A stretch of DNA of 62,340 bases, from NCBI GenBank assembly GCA_021804785.1, contig JAJZGY010000007.1, forward strand, positions 1 to 62,340. The letters run 5' to 3'. This document shows, in pieces, positions 45,288-54,157 of this stretch. The position numbers were made by a program, and so were the translations under genes. The DNA is from Pseudomonadota bacterium (GTDB lineage: Bacteria; Pseudomonadota; Alphaproteobacteria; Micropepsales; Micropepsaceae). The number at the start of each line of letters is the position of its first letter. Position 1 is the stretch's first letter. The notes below the pieces were generated by a model. The model did not search any database. It was given only the letters and a program-made list of their open reading frames with translations, and was not told where the DNA came from.

Positions 45288-45929
45288 AGTAATGGCAGTC
45301 GAAATGCCAAAGTGCGCAGACATGCTCGACTTCGAAGCTGCGGATCTCGCGGGTTGCCAAGCGGTCTCTCCGCTGCCAGCGCGTTCACGGTCAAGCGCTC
45401 TATCTCCCTCCGCCGCTCAACCCAACAAATTCGCTGCCTCGCCTTAAAGCGCTCTCAACGGCGCGTCCAACCCGCCCGCATCATTGCATAGTCACTCTGA
45501 CGTCGCGCTCATCAGGTCGAGGAGCGACGCGTGCACTTCAAAAACAGAAGCAACTGCAATGCCAAAACCCGCGATCACTGCTGTGGGCCGCGCGGTATGA
45601 TATCCCCAAAATCGCCCCGCACTTCAGTTCAACGGCGAAGAACCCCACGATGGAGGAGGAGTCCAGGTAACTGTTACGCTCCAGGATTACGCGATCTAGA
45701 ATATACAGGGTCAAGTTTGGGCAAAAGAACAGGCAAAACAAAGCACTGAACTATTTTGCAACGATACTTCATCGTTGAACTGCTGAAGGCTTGTTTGTTG
45801 ATACTATTTCACCAATATGTTACTTAATTAAACGCGAGATTATCGGTGGTGGGGGCGTCGCGTCACCAACGTTTTTGACATCTCCAATCTATTGGTTTCC
45901 CCACGGGAGATGCAGATAGGGAGGTTGAT
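45288..45929. other. Gap before the exported-protein cluster, no gene seen
   Basis: About 640 bases, becoming AT-rich towards the right (45700-45900), consistent with a promoter for the cluster starting at 45930. It contains the hairpin CAACGAT/ATCGTTG at 45759-45777. No supported coding frame. Confidence 0.5.
45759..45777. repeat. Seven-pair inverted repeat upstream of the exported-protein cluster
   Basis: CAACGAT and ATCGTTG are exact complements around ACTTC, 153 bases before the first gene of the cluster. No T run follows on either side, so an operator is as likely as a terminator. Confidence 0.45.
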
Positions 45930-46886
45930 GTGTACCCTGGACGTTACAACTGGGGGCGCTACGCCCTGATTGTCGGTCTGACGTTCACGTTGCTCGCGTT
46001 GCTCGCTCCGACGGCGCGAGCAGATCCGGACGCCGATGGCTGTCACGACAGTTCCCTGATTACCCGTTATCCCGGATCATACATCGTCCGTTGTTTCCAT
46101 ACGGAATTTGACCAATTTATTTTGCCGCTAGGGCCAGTTGTCGCCAATAACAAGCTGGCGAAGAGCAAGAAGATCCAGGGTAAGATTACGCGTATCATGT
46201 ATGTTGCCCCCGATCTGGTCTCGCCTCTCGAGATTTGGAAAAACTACGAAAATGCCATCAAGAACGCGGGCTTCACGGTTCTGTTCAAATGCCAAAGTGA
46301 TGCCTGCCAAAACGGCGACTGGGACGTCAATCTTTTCCAGGATCAGGAAGACCCCTGGTACAACTACGGCGGCTACCAGTATCAACTCTCTGCCGAACGG
46401 TCGGGTCCAAACGGGACGGTCTACATCAGCCTGCACATGACCAACAAACCCGTCCAGACAACGCTGGACATTATTGAACCGCATGCAATGAAAACTGGTT
46501 TAGTGCAGGTAAACGCGGCCGCGATGTCCGCCGCTCTTGCGCAGAGCGGGCACATTGCACTCTACGGTATCTACTTTGACACCGGGAAAGCCGATCTCAA
46601 ACCTGCCTCCGATGCAACGCTACAGGAAATCGGCGCCTTGCTGAAGCAGCAGCCGGCGCTCAAGCTGTACGTCGTCGGCGACACCGACAATGTGGGCAGC
46701 TTCCTATCCAACATGAATCTTTCTAGCCGTCGGGCGGCTGCGGTGGTGGCCGCGTTGACCGGACGCTATGGAATTGACTCGCGGCGCTTGAAGGCGGTCG
46801 GCATCGGCCCGGTCGATCCAGTAAGCACCAATCAAACGCCGGAAGGCCGGAGCCGGAACCGGAGAGTTGAGCTGGTCGAGCAATAG
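45930..46886 (+). CDS. Exported DUF4892-like/OmpA-domain protein
   Basis: A 318-residue protein with a signal peptide (YALIVGLTFTLLALLAPTARA). Residues about 40-200 resemble the DUF4892 region found before OmpA domains (YENAIKNAGFTVLFKCQ). The C-terminal OmpA domain is complete: GIYFDTGKADLKPAS, VVGDTDNVGSFLSNM (peptidoglycan-binding Asp), NLSSRRAAAVVAAL and EGRSRNRRVELVEQ (Arg). It would attach non-covalently to peptidoglycan. GTG 45930 has GGGAGG seven bases upstream. It leads a run of five exported-protein genes and is the likely cell-wall anchor of whatever they build. Confidence 0.88.
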   Translation: MYPGRYNWGRYALIVGLTFTLLALLAPTARADPDADGCHDSSLITRYPGSYIVRCFHTEFDQFILPLGPVVANNKLAKSKKIQGKITRIMYVAPDLVSPLEIWKNYENAIKNAGFTVLFKCQSDACQNGDWDVNLFQDQEDPWYNYGGYQYQLSAERSGPNGTVYISLHMTNKPVQTTLDIIEPHAMKTGLVQVNAAAMSAALAQSGHIALYGIYFDTGKADLKPASDATLQEIGALLKQQPALKLYVVGDTDNVGSFLSNMNLSSRRAAAVVAALTGRYGIDSRRLKAVGIGPVDPVSTNQTPEGRSRNRRVELVEQ

Positions 46887-46988
46887 CTGAAACGTCAGCG
46901 GGGGCCAGAAGATGATTGAGCCGCTCCCCCAAGGTCACAGGGCCTTGCTGCCGATTGCTCGTAGTGCTGTGCGCTCGGGGATGCGACC

Positions 46989-48134
46989 ATGAACGCGCGT
47001 AGGGTTTTTCATGGTTTACCACCAGTAGCAGCTCTTGCCGCTGTGTTTTTCCTTATCGCACCGTCGGTCAATGCGGGCGCACCCGGCACCGCGCATGGCA
47101 TCGATACGACCACGTTGTCCAGCGCGCTGGCAAACGCTCTCGGTGGACTGGCGAACGTCAAGAAAATTCATACTCTGCATTTCGAATTTATGGTGCTGTC
47201 CTTTCGCGCCGCACCATGGAACAGCGTGCAAACCTTCCAGGGGGCCATGCACCTGGCGGGAGAAGAGTGGTTAAATTCGGACGGTGACGATCGTGTTGAA
47301 ATGCGCTCGACTGCCATGCAGGCGCCGCCAAGCCTGGAGATTTTGGAGTCAGGACAGCAGAGCGTCTCGGTACGCATTGCGGTTACCGATTCGACACGAT
47401 ACGTGCCAGTCAGCAGGGCCCGCAAGTGCGCGGGCCCGTCAACAACCGCGCTTTGCGTGAACGTACCGGAATTGTACTTCGACAAGGTCAGTCCCACCAT
47501 TCCGCCCCACGCCGGTCTGTTTGCCCAGGAAGCGAATTTCTCCGGAACGATGCGCGAGAGCGATACATGCGGTGGAATTGCCGGGATCACTCCGATTTCC
47601 GACAAGGGTACTCAATTCGCCATCACCGTGAGGTCTCTCCATGTCGGAAATTGCGTTGTCCGCATTTCGTCGAACACGCCTCAAGGATGGATGCTCGTCG
47701 GAGGGCAAGGCTCTCCGAGCGGAAATTCGACTGGACAGTTGCAAGGTCCGGACCTGGAGCGTGAAATTTCGCACGACTACTGGACGACGTTTGCATATCT
47801 GACGTCGTCAAGTCTCCCCGGGAAAGTGGTTTACAAGCCGCAAAAAGGGGCGGCCGAATATTTGCTGGAGATGGATCCAGAAGGTGGAGAACCGATCAAG
47901 GCATACCTCAATCAGAAAACGTTCCTGCCAGACAAGGTCCAGGTCGGGGATGACCCAAACAAAATGGTGATTGTGCCTAAAGACTGGCGTTCCGTCAGCG
48001 GTGTGCGATTCCCGTTCGACATGACCGTGGAGCTTTTCGACTCGCAGATGGTACTCCACTACACCTTCACAAATATCCAGGTGAACGAGAACCCGCCGAA
48101 AGATGCCTTTAAACAGCCCACGCCTACACTTTGA
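46989..48134 (+). CDS. Exported protein with LolA-like C-terminal region
   Basis: A 381-residue protein with a signal peptide (ALAAVFFLIAPSVNA). The last 110 residues read YLLEMDPEGGEPIKAYLNQ, DWRSVSGVRFPFDMTVEL and TNIQVNENPPKDAFKQP, the beta-strand pattern of LolA/outer-membrane lipoprotein-sorting-like proteins. The middle has four Cys that could pair (KCAGPS, LCVN, DTCGG, GNCVV). Second gene of the five-gene exported cluster, 102 bases after the OmpA-type gene. A periplasmic carrier or binding role is inferred from the fold only. Confidence 0.72.
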   Translation: MNARRVFHGLPPVAALAAVFFLIAPSVNAGAPGTAHGIDTTTLSSALANALGGLANVKKIHTLHFEFMVLSFRAAPWNSVQTFQGAMHLAGEEWLNSDGDDRVEMRSTAMQAPPSLEILESGQQSVSVRIAVTDSTRYVPVSRARKCAGPSTTALCVNVPELYFDKVSPTIPPHAGLFAQEANFSGTMRESDTCGGIAGITPISDKGTQFAITVRSLHVGNCVVRISSNTPQGWMLVGGQGSPSGNSTGQLQGPDLEREISHDYWTTFAYLTSSSLPGKVVYKPQKGAAEYLLEMDPEGGEPIKAYLNQKTFLPDKVQVGDDPNKMVIVPKDWRSVSGVRFPFDMTVELFDSQMVLHYTFTNIQVNENPPKDAFKQPTPTL

Positions 48135-48154
48135 AACGCAGAGGAGAGATGCTC

Positions 48155-49465
48155 ATGAGGTACGTTGCTTGCTGCCTCCTGTTGGCGTTCCTTTCGCCAG
48201 CGCTGATGGCGCAGACGCTTCCGGATACCGACGGATTCGTCGGCGCGTATGTCGAGGGAAACGTCGCGGGTGGCGACACTGGAAAGCCGCTGGTTGGCGC
48301 CAAGATCGATGTCATCGGAGCAAAGGTATCAAAGACCGGTGTGAGGGCCAATTCCGGCTGCGGGGCCGGCTTTGCCATGTCTGCTGCCAACGGAAATTTT
48401 TCCGTGGGCGTCGGGCAAAACAACAAGTGTGTCGATAAAAAGCATCCTATCAACGGAAAATATTACGTTTCGGTGTCAAAGCGCGGTTATCTCCCTCAGC
48501 AGAAATTCATCGACTTCGGCACGCAGAGGACCAACGTCATCGGCTCGCTGACTTTTCGCCTCGATCCCGCCCACGCCAGCATTCAGGGCCAAGTTGTTGG
48601 ACCGGATGGAAAAGGTCTACCTTATGCGTACGCATGGCTGATGAAAGATCCCTTTGCCATGGTCATGCAACCGCCGAAGGGGCATTCCCTTCCATTGTAC
48701 AGTGAATTGCCAATGGTGCGGGCGGACGGCAACGGAAAATTCAACATCCCGGTTTCGCCTGGCAACTATGTTGTGCTGGCGGGGAAGGCGGGATACGAAT
48801 TGGTGACCAAAACCGTCGATTCCTTCGCGCAGCAGGTATATCAGCGAATGGCGGCGAATCCCTACTTGCCGCCGCAGACGCGTGCGAAGTTGGGAGCGAT
48901 GAACCAGCCACAGTTGGGTGTTCATGTCAGTGTGGCCACCGATGGGATCGCGAGCGCCCATCTCGCGATGGTGAAGGCGTCGCCGACGGCCGTGCCGCCC
49001 GGGACGATGAAGCAGCCAAAATTCAGGCCGTTCAAAATAGTTCTTGCCGGACAAGCCCGCTCTTCGCCCAACAACGTCCTGTTCTTCGTCTCGCAGGCTC
49101 CAGGTGGATCGGAGAATGGCTCGGTGGCACTGGGCATCGTGCGCACTACAACGCTACTCGGTACGGGAAAGATCGATCCGGCGCGCGTTACGTCCCTCAA
49201 TTTTCTGCAATACGGTTATCCGGGCGAGGTTGGGTGTCGCCACCGGCCTGGACACTTCAACAATGACTCTTGGTCCTTTTTTTGCGAAGATCCGGTACTC
49301 TCATTTACCGACCCGACGGCCAAACCCGGTACGGCCTATTACTATTACATTGTCGAGGGCGCGCCGTATGGGATCGGCCCGGGCGGAACATCCAATCTCA
49401 TGCAATCTGGCACGCCATACTCGAACGGCGTGCAGATAGTGACTCAGGGAGAGAGGATGCCATGA
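48155..49465 (+). CDS. Exported protein with carboxypeptidase-regulatory (Ig-like) repeats
   Basis: A 436-residue protein with signal peptide (YVACCLLLAFLSPALMAQ). Two regions look like carboxypeptidase-regulatory beta-sandwiches: GNVAGGDTGKPLVGAKIDV and ASIQGQVVGPDGKGLPYAYAW (shortened), ending VSPGNYVVLAGKAGYE. The C-terminal part ends in a Tyr/Gly-rich strand (GTAYYYYIVEGAPYGIGPGG). ATG 48155 is chosen with GAGGAG seven bases upstream. Its stop overlaps the next start (ATGA), so the genes are coupled. No named family beyond the sandwich fold. Confidence 0.75.
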   Translation: MRYVACCLLLAFLSPALMAQTLPDTDGFVGAYVEGNVAGGDTGKPLVGAKIDVIGAKVSKTGVRANSGCGAGFAMSAANGNFSVGVGQNNKCVDKKHPINGKYYVSVSKRGYLPQQKFIDFGTQRTNVIGSLTFRLDPAHASIQGQVVGPDGKGLPYAYAWLMKDPFAMVMQPPKGHSLPLYSELPMVRADGNGKFNIPVSPGNYVVLAGKAGYELVTKTVDSFAQQVYQRMAANPYLPPQTRAKLGAMNQPQLGVHVSVATDGIASAHLAMVKASPTAVPPGTMKQPKFRPFKIVLAGQARSSPNNVLFFVSQAPGGSENGSVALGIVRTTTLLGTGKIDPARVTSLNFLQYGYPGEVGCRHRPGHFNNDSWSFFCEDPVLSFTDPTAKPGTAYYYYIVEGAPYGIGPGGTSNLMQSGTPYSNGVQIVTQGERMP

Positions 49466-49893
49466 GGCGCGCTCTCCTGATAGCGCTTATCGCCGGTGCG
49501 GCACTTTCATCGACGGTAAGCGCGGAACCGCTGGATCCGTGCACGCTCCTGACGCAAGCGCAAGTGTCGCAAGCCTTCGGGGAGACTGCAATGCCCGCAC
49601 AGCGGCAGCAGAGTGCACCGGGTCATCCGATCTGTGCATGGCTCAACGCTTCGCAATCGAAAACACTATATGTGATGATCGCATCCCGGAAAACGATGCC
49701 CCCTCCGTGGTGGAAGACGGCTGTTCCGGTCAAGGGTATCGGCGACAAGGCGCTATGGTCGTCCGGATGGATATACGTGCGGAAGCACACCAATCGCGTT
49801 GCGATCGAATTAATTCTGTCGCCAGACAGCGAGAAACGCATGGATCCGCAATTGCTCTGGCTCGCAAAGCAAGTTGTTGCGCGCGTGCCATAA
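49462..49893 (+). CDS. Small exported protein, DUF3558-like
   Basis: A 143-residue protein with signal peptide (LLIALIAGAALSSTVSA). The mature start DPCTLLTQAQVSQAFGE, with a Cys pair (DPC and HPICAW) and LYVMIASRK, resembles DUF3558-type small exported proteins, whose function is unknown. ATG 49462 overlaps the stop of the upstream gene by four bases, implying translational coupling. Fourth gene of the exported cluster; the next starts 22 bases downstream. Confidence 0.75.
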   Translation: MRRALLIALIAGAALSSTVSAEPLDPCTLLTQAQVSQAFGETAMPAQRQQSAPGHPICAWLNASQSKTLYVMIASRKTMPPPWWKTAVPVKGIGDKALWSSGWIYVRKHTNRVAIELILSPDSEKRMDPQLLWLAKQVVARVP

Positions 49894-49915
49894 GGCATAT
49901 TTTAGAGAAGTCATG

Positions 49916-50563
49916 ATGCGTAATCTGTTGGCGCCAATCTACGTCCTGCTAGTCCTACTCGCTGCGTTCGTGAGCACTCAAGCGCGTGCCGTGATGCCAC
50001 CGCATGGCCCCTATGCCAGGGATTGCCACCCCGACAGTGTCCGCGCCGTCGTGCACGGAGGCGTAACGATAGCGTTCGATTGCTTCAGCAGTGATGGGGA
50101 CGGCGCCATGTATGGATCGCGCATCCGGATTTCTCCGAACGAGGAGCGTTACTCGACCGGCGTCGCAACGTCGGCAGCGCTGAACATCTTCATTTCGGCA
50201 GATGCCGGCTGCCCCGCGCTGCATGATGGCAGTACCATGGCGTTGAACAGCCCATGCCTCCTGATCGAGGAAGCTGGCAGGTTGCCGGCCAATGGCCTGG
50301 CATTCGCGAGTACGTGCAAATTTAAGTCCAGGTCGCCGATGTTGAAGCTCTTTCCGCCGGAGTGCAGCATGGGAATGAGGGCTGACGATACGTCGGGATT
50401 GATTACATTCACCCATTGGTCCACGCAACGGGGCGGGCAGATCGCATTCACGTTTTCGCCACATGCGCGGTTAACGGAGTTTGTTTCAAACCCCGGAGCC
50501 GGGCATGGCGAATCGGAGGTCGCCATGCAGATATCAGGTTCTGCGATTGTCACCCTGGATTGA
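49916..50563 (+). CDS. Exported Cys-containing protein of unknown function
   Basis: A 215-residue protein with signal peptide (APIYVLLVLLAAFVSTQARA). The mature part has six Cys (ARDCHP, AFDCFS, AGCPAL, SPCLLI, STCKFK, PECSMG), an even number compatible with three disulfides in the periplasm. ATG 49916 has AGAGAAG seven bases upstream; ATG 49913 is equally possible. Last gene of the exported cluster; an IS21 remnant begins 36 bases later, so the cluster may have been longer. No family recognised. Confidence 0.7.
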   Translation: MRNLLAPIYVLLVLLAAFVSTQARAVMPPHGPYARDCHPDSVRAVVHGGVTIAFDCFSSDGDGAMYGSRIRISPNEERYSTGVATSAALNIFISADAGCPALHDGSTMALNSPCLLIEEAGRLPANGLAFASTCKFKSRSPMLKLFPPECSMGMRADDTSGLITFTHWSTQRGGQIAFTFSPHARLTEFVSNPGAGHGESEVAMQISGSAIVTLD

Positions 50564-50599
50564 ATTCTTAGCTGAAGCGATCACGTCATCGTCCTGAAC

Positions 50600-51136
50600 G
50601 TGTACGGAAAGTGGTTTCCACACGCATGGTCGAAGAACGGTTCGGCGTCCGGGGAGCGGGTGGCTGCCATTGCCGGCGCCTGGAAGGAGGAGTGTAGACG
50701 GCTGCAGCAGACCGCCGGGCGTGGCACCTTCGTGCCGCTGTCTTTTGCGCCTGGCGAAGCGTTTCAGTTTGATTGGAGCGAGGATTTTGCGGTCATTGGC
50801 AGCACCCGCGTCAAGCTGCAGGTGGCGCATACCAAACTTTGTTACAGCCGCGCGTTCATCGTCCGCGCCTATCTGCTGCAGACACACGAGATGCTATTCG
50901 ACGCGCACACCCACGCCTTCCGGGCCCTTGGCGGCGTGCCGCGGCGGGGTATTTACGACAATATGAGCACCGCCGTGGACAAGGTCGGCGTGCAGGCCAT
51001 CGAACAGCACAGAAAGCGCGTGCGCTTCTTCTCCACCGTTGAACTGGTCAACGCCCTGGAGCAGGAAAAGGCGCAAGGGCGGAGCGGGCAGATCGCCGCC
51101 CGCTTGATCCATGTCGATCTCGTCATCCTCGATTAA
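50600..51136 (+). mobile_element. IS21-family remnant: in-frame istA-istB deletion fusion
   Basis: The 178-codon frame begins inside IstA (FVPLSFAPGEAFQFDWSED, SRAFIVRAYLLQTHEM, GGVPRRGIYDNM), carrying the first two catalytic Asp (in FDW and YDN). Near nt 50987 it switches without losing frame into the middle of IstB (VQAIEQHRKRVRFFSTVEL, IAARLIHVDLVILD) and stops. IstA's C-terminus with the catalytic Glu and IstB's N- and C-termini are gone, so it cannot transpose. Known IS21 elements encode separate IstA and IstB. Confidence 0.85.
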
Positions 51137-51759
51137 TGTGCAGTGCGCAGAGATGCGGAGTGGCGCCACCATTTGCCGCAACTGCGCGACTTTCCAACGA
51201 TATCACTCCACATAACTGTTCCTATAAGCGGCGTAACCAGCCCACCAGGCCGCCGTCATGCCCGATGATCACCTTGCCGCCTGCAGACCGGCAATGACAG
51301 CTTCAGATTCAAAAGCAGCGCAGTGCAGAAAACCCCAAAGCGGAAGGAGAAAGTCTACCCTTGACCTCATCATGAGATCCAAACCATAACCAAGAGGCGG
51401 CTCAAATTTCGATGGAATGTCCGGGTCACTTCTCAGTGGAAATCAACAGCCCCACGTTGGTCTGGGTTTCGTGTAGTACGTATTTGACGCCTTTTCTGGC
51501 GGCTTCGAGAACGTGCGGAATGTCAAATCTCTCGATGAAGTGGATGATTTCATTACAATCAGCCATTCCTCCACGAACCATCCTTCCGCAGAGCGCGCCG
51601 CTAGTGACGTCGGGCACCGGAGGGCCACTGAAACCAGCGAGGCTTGAAAAGTCGGTATTCGCGAACTTTGCAATAGCTCGGCGTAATGTCGGATCTGACT
51701 TATGCGGCCGTCATCAGTGAATTCAAGCATGCATTCCGCCATATGTATATCCGGAGGGT
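51137..51759. other. Gap between IS remnants, no gene recognised
   Basis: About 620 bases between IS21 and IS630 debris. A 63-codon minus-strand frame (51426-51617, containing IIHFIERFDIPHVLEAARKG) and an overlapping frame with a SnoaL-like phrase (MAECMLEFTDDGRISQI, about 51700-51760) hint at a broken gene, but neither is convincing. Confidence 0.4.
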
Positions 51760-52200
51760 CTAGTTGTGTGATTCTAACGCATGTTTCGCGCGAGCGACTT
51801 TTTTGAGGATTTCGCCGGCGGATTTGATCCACACGATGGGTTTTGGCTCGGCATTGTGATTGTCAAGGTATTCCACGATGGCGGTTTCGAGTTCGGCGAC
51901 GCTTTTGAATACGCCGCGTCGGATACGCTTTTCGGTGATCAGACCGAAGAAGGGCTCGACCTGATTGAGCCAGGACGCCGAGGTGGGCGTGAAGTGCATG
52001 CGGAACCTCGGATGTTTGGCCAACCATGCTTTGACAGTGGGGTGCTTGTGGGTGGTGTAATTGTCGGCGATCAGGTGCAGGTCGAGCGCCTTGGGCGTGG
52101 CCCGGTCGATGGCCCTCAGGAACTTGAGCCATTCCTGGTGACGATGGCGCGGCATGCATGGCCCGATGACGGTGGTTTTGTTGACGGCGGCCGTGACGGC
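51760..52200 (-). mobile_element. IS630-family transposase remnant (C-terminal part)
   Basis: The frame 51760-52155 reads MPRHRHQEWLKFLRAIDRAT, LHLIADNYTTHKHPTV, HFTPTSASWLNQVEPFF, RRGVFKSVAELETAI and PIVWIKSAGEILKKVARA, the second half of an IS630-type DDE transposase with its second Asp (ADNY) and Glu. Similarity continues upstream in the frame to about 52200 (TTVIGPCM), where the sequence breaks just before the 3' end of the Fic gene. The N-terminal HTH half is missing. Confidence 0.82.
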
Positions 52201-52257
52201 GGTGGTGGTCGGGGGATGGCGACGATGTTGTTGATGTCGTCGTCGATGATGGCGGCG

Positions 52258-53748
52258 CTATTTCGCGGGCCAGGTCCGCCAGTCGACGCGCAACTTGGCG
52301 TCCTCGCCTTCCGCAAATGCATTGTTTTTTTCCAGTATGGCTTGTGCGCTGTGCAGGTCGCGCCAGTCGATGCCGTGCGTGTAGCGCTGCGCCACATCGA
52401 GCATGCGGATCAGGGGCGCCGTCTCACCATTCTGAGAGAACGCCTTAAGCGGACCCAGATAGTCGGTGCGGAACGCGGTCGGCACGATGATGCGTTCCTG
52501 GCCCGCCGCCACAAGCTCGGCGTTCATCATGATCCGGCCAATCCGGCCATTGCCGTCGGCAAAGGGATGCACTTCGCTGACCAGTATCATCATGAAGGCA
52601 GCCTTCTGAAACGGGTCGGCCAGCCCTTCCAGAAACTCGAAGCCCTTTTCCAGCGTTCCGATCACCAGCTCCGGGGGCACGAATACCGTCATGCCGGCCT
52701 GATTGAATTTGGTCTTGAAGCTGCCCGGGTTCGTGTTCGGCCGAGCTTCCATGATGACCGCGTGACGCCACCGCAGGAAGTCTATGAACTCCGTAATGTC
52801 CTTGGGCGTGCGTTGCATTTCGCCCTGATCCGAGACGATACGAAACGTGCCCAGCACATCATGCGCATCTTCCGGACGTTCGGCGGGGATGACGCCGTTG
52901 AAGATGATGTCTTCGGCTTCCTTGACACTGAATTCTGTGCCTTCGATGAAGTTCGAGAAGTAAGCCTCGAAAAAGGCGAGCGTGCCGTTGGCGTCCGGGT
53001 CGCGCTCTCGCGCGGGCCGGTCGGGCGAGATGTTTTCGCGCAAAGCGCGGAACAGAGTTTCGAACAGACGCACCCGATCCGGATCGAAGGGTTGCCCGGC
53101 AGCGCGTGCCTTGCCCGCATTGCTCTGCATCTTCACGTCGTGCGTGCCGAGTAAGGTGCCAATGAGCGCGCTCAGGTCTTCGTATTCTTTCTGCAGACCG
53201 AGCCGAGGCGCGATCGCGCGCGCGTCGTTGCGCAGCTTGTTGACTGCATCCTCGCCCTGGCGGCGGATGAGTGCGTCCAGGCGTGTTTCGAGTTCGGCGC
53301 GCGTGAGCGTGCGCGGGGTCCGGTTGTCGCGCGCGCGCGACGCGCGCATGTTTTCCAGATAGGCGCGCGGCACCGACGACAGGCGCGCGCCGCCCACGAA
53401 GGGCTTGTCGCTGTCGAGCGGCCCTGGGCCTTTGCGCGGCCGGAACGTCACGCCGGGCAGTTCGGTGTCGCGCTTCTTGTTTGAGATCAGGAACACCGAG
53501 CCGTCTTCGGCCGGTTGGCTCTCCAGTGCCGTGCGGTCGGCGATCAGGGCGTCCGGATAATAGCCCGCAATCAGTCGCGACCAGTTGCGGCGGACCAGCT
53601 TGGCGGGATCCTCCTTGAGGTTGCGGCTGTAGAGCCGGGAGGCGAGCCGACGCAGTTGGCCGCGCTCCACCGCGTCCGACACCAGCTTGGAAATCGCGGT
53701 ATCGGAGACGAAAATCTCAGGGAGGTTGGCGACGGAAAATTCGGGCAT
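52258..53748 (-). CDS. Fic protein with N-terminal winged-helix (AbiEi-like) domain
   Basis: A 496-residue protein. Residues 1-130 look like the AbiEi/antitoxin-4 type winged helix (FVSDTAISKLVSDAVERGQL, ADRTALESQPAEDGSVFL). The Fic domain follows, with core motif HPFADGNGRIGR (394-405) and an inhibitory helix motif SNFIEG (265-270, S/TxxxE G/N), so it is a self-inhibited class II Fic AMPylator. ATG 53748 has AAGGAG seven bases upstream. Its promoter has a TTTAAG/CTTAAA array (53768-53876) that the winged helix could bind. It would AMPylate a cellular protein; target unknown. Confidence 0.92.
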   Translation of the reverse strand: MPEFSVANLPEIFVSDTAISKLVSDAVERGQLRRLASRLYSRNLKEDPAKLVRRNWSRLIAGYYPDALIADRTALESQPAEDGSVFLISNKKRDTELPGVTFRPRKGPGPLDSDKPFVGGARLSSVPRAYLENMRASRARDNRTPRTLTRAELETRLDALIRRQGEDAVNKLRNDARAIAPRLGLQKEYEDLSALIGTLLGTHDVKMQSNAGKARAAGQPFDPDRVRLFETLFRALRENISPDRPARERDPDANGTLAFFEAYFSNFIEGTEFSVKEAEDIIFNGVIPAERPEDAHDVLGTFRIVSDQGEMQRTPKDITEFIDFLRWRHAVIMEARPNTNPGSFKTKFNQAGMTVFVPPELVIGTLEKGFEFLEGLADPFQKAAFMMILVSEVHPFADGNGRIGRIMMNAELVAAGQERIIVPTAFRTDYLGPLKAFSQNGETAPLIRMLDVAQRYTHGIDWRDLHSAQAILEKNNAFAEGEDAKLRVDWRTWPAK

Positions 53749-53767
53749 TAAGCGCTCCTTCTGGACC

Positions 53768-53876
53768 ACCTTAAAGAAAATGTGATGTTTAAGGTACTTA
53801 AAATCCGAATAAACGGGATTTAAGATGTGGCATATTGGAAATAACCTGACTGGATGCCGAAATTTAGGTGTTTAAG
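53768..53876 (-). promoter_or_regulatory. TTTAAG/CTTAAA repeat array in front of the winged-helix Fic gene
   Basis: CTTAAA at 53770 and 53797 and TTTAAG at 53788, 53819 and 53871; the pair 53788-53802 is a perfect dyad (TTTAAG-GTA-CTTAAA), and the copies at 53768 and 53788 share the longer TTTAAGGT. A second dyad AAATCC/GGATTT spans 53801-53821. Likely the autoregulatory operator; binding by the gene's own winged helix is inference. Confidence 0.55.
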
Positions 53877-53986
53877 GGTGCAAGATCCAGAAAAGTTGGG
53901 ATTTGAGGCGGCAGACTCTCACCCAGACTCCTAATATACCTAAGCCCTACGTCTCAGTCTGAGGCTCCTTTGGGAGACTGGATGAG

Positions 53987-54136
53987 GGCCGTGTGCCCCC
54001 GCCGCTGGCACAGCCAGGCCTTCGTGCCTGGCCACTGCCGACGGGTCTGTCCGACGACGACCTGGAGCTGCTGTTGTTTCCGGCGGCGCCAGGTATTGGC
54101 GATGACGAGCGGCCGGTTCCGGATTGGTCACAGGTT
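53987..54136 (+). mobile_element. IS21-family istA N-terminal remnant
   Basis: The frame contains WPLPTGLSDDDLELLLFP and ERPVPDWSQV, the linker behind the N-terminal HTH of IstA. Upstream of about 54020 the match shifts frame, and downstream it ends at SQV, exactly where a tRNA-like 3' end begins (54130). The piece belongs to the region missing from the IS21 remnant at 50600, although the two may be different copies. Confidence 0.65.
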
Positions 54137-54157
54137 CAATCCCTATCGTCCTCTCCA
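54130..54157 (+). repeat. tRNA-like 3' end (possible attachment-site scar)
   Basis: ACAGG-TTCAATC-CCTAT forms a T arm with one mismatch and is followed by CGTCCTC-T-CCA, an acceptor strand with discriminator and CCA. No D or anticodon arm precedes it; instead istA sequence runs up to it. The overlap with istA codons leaves chance as an alternative. Confidence 0.35.
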
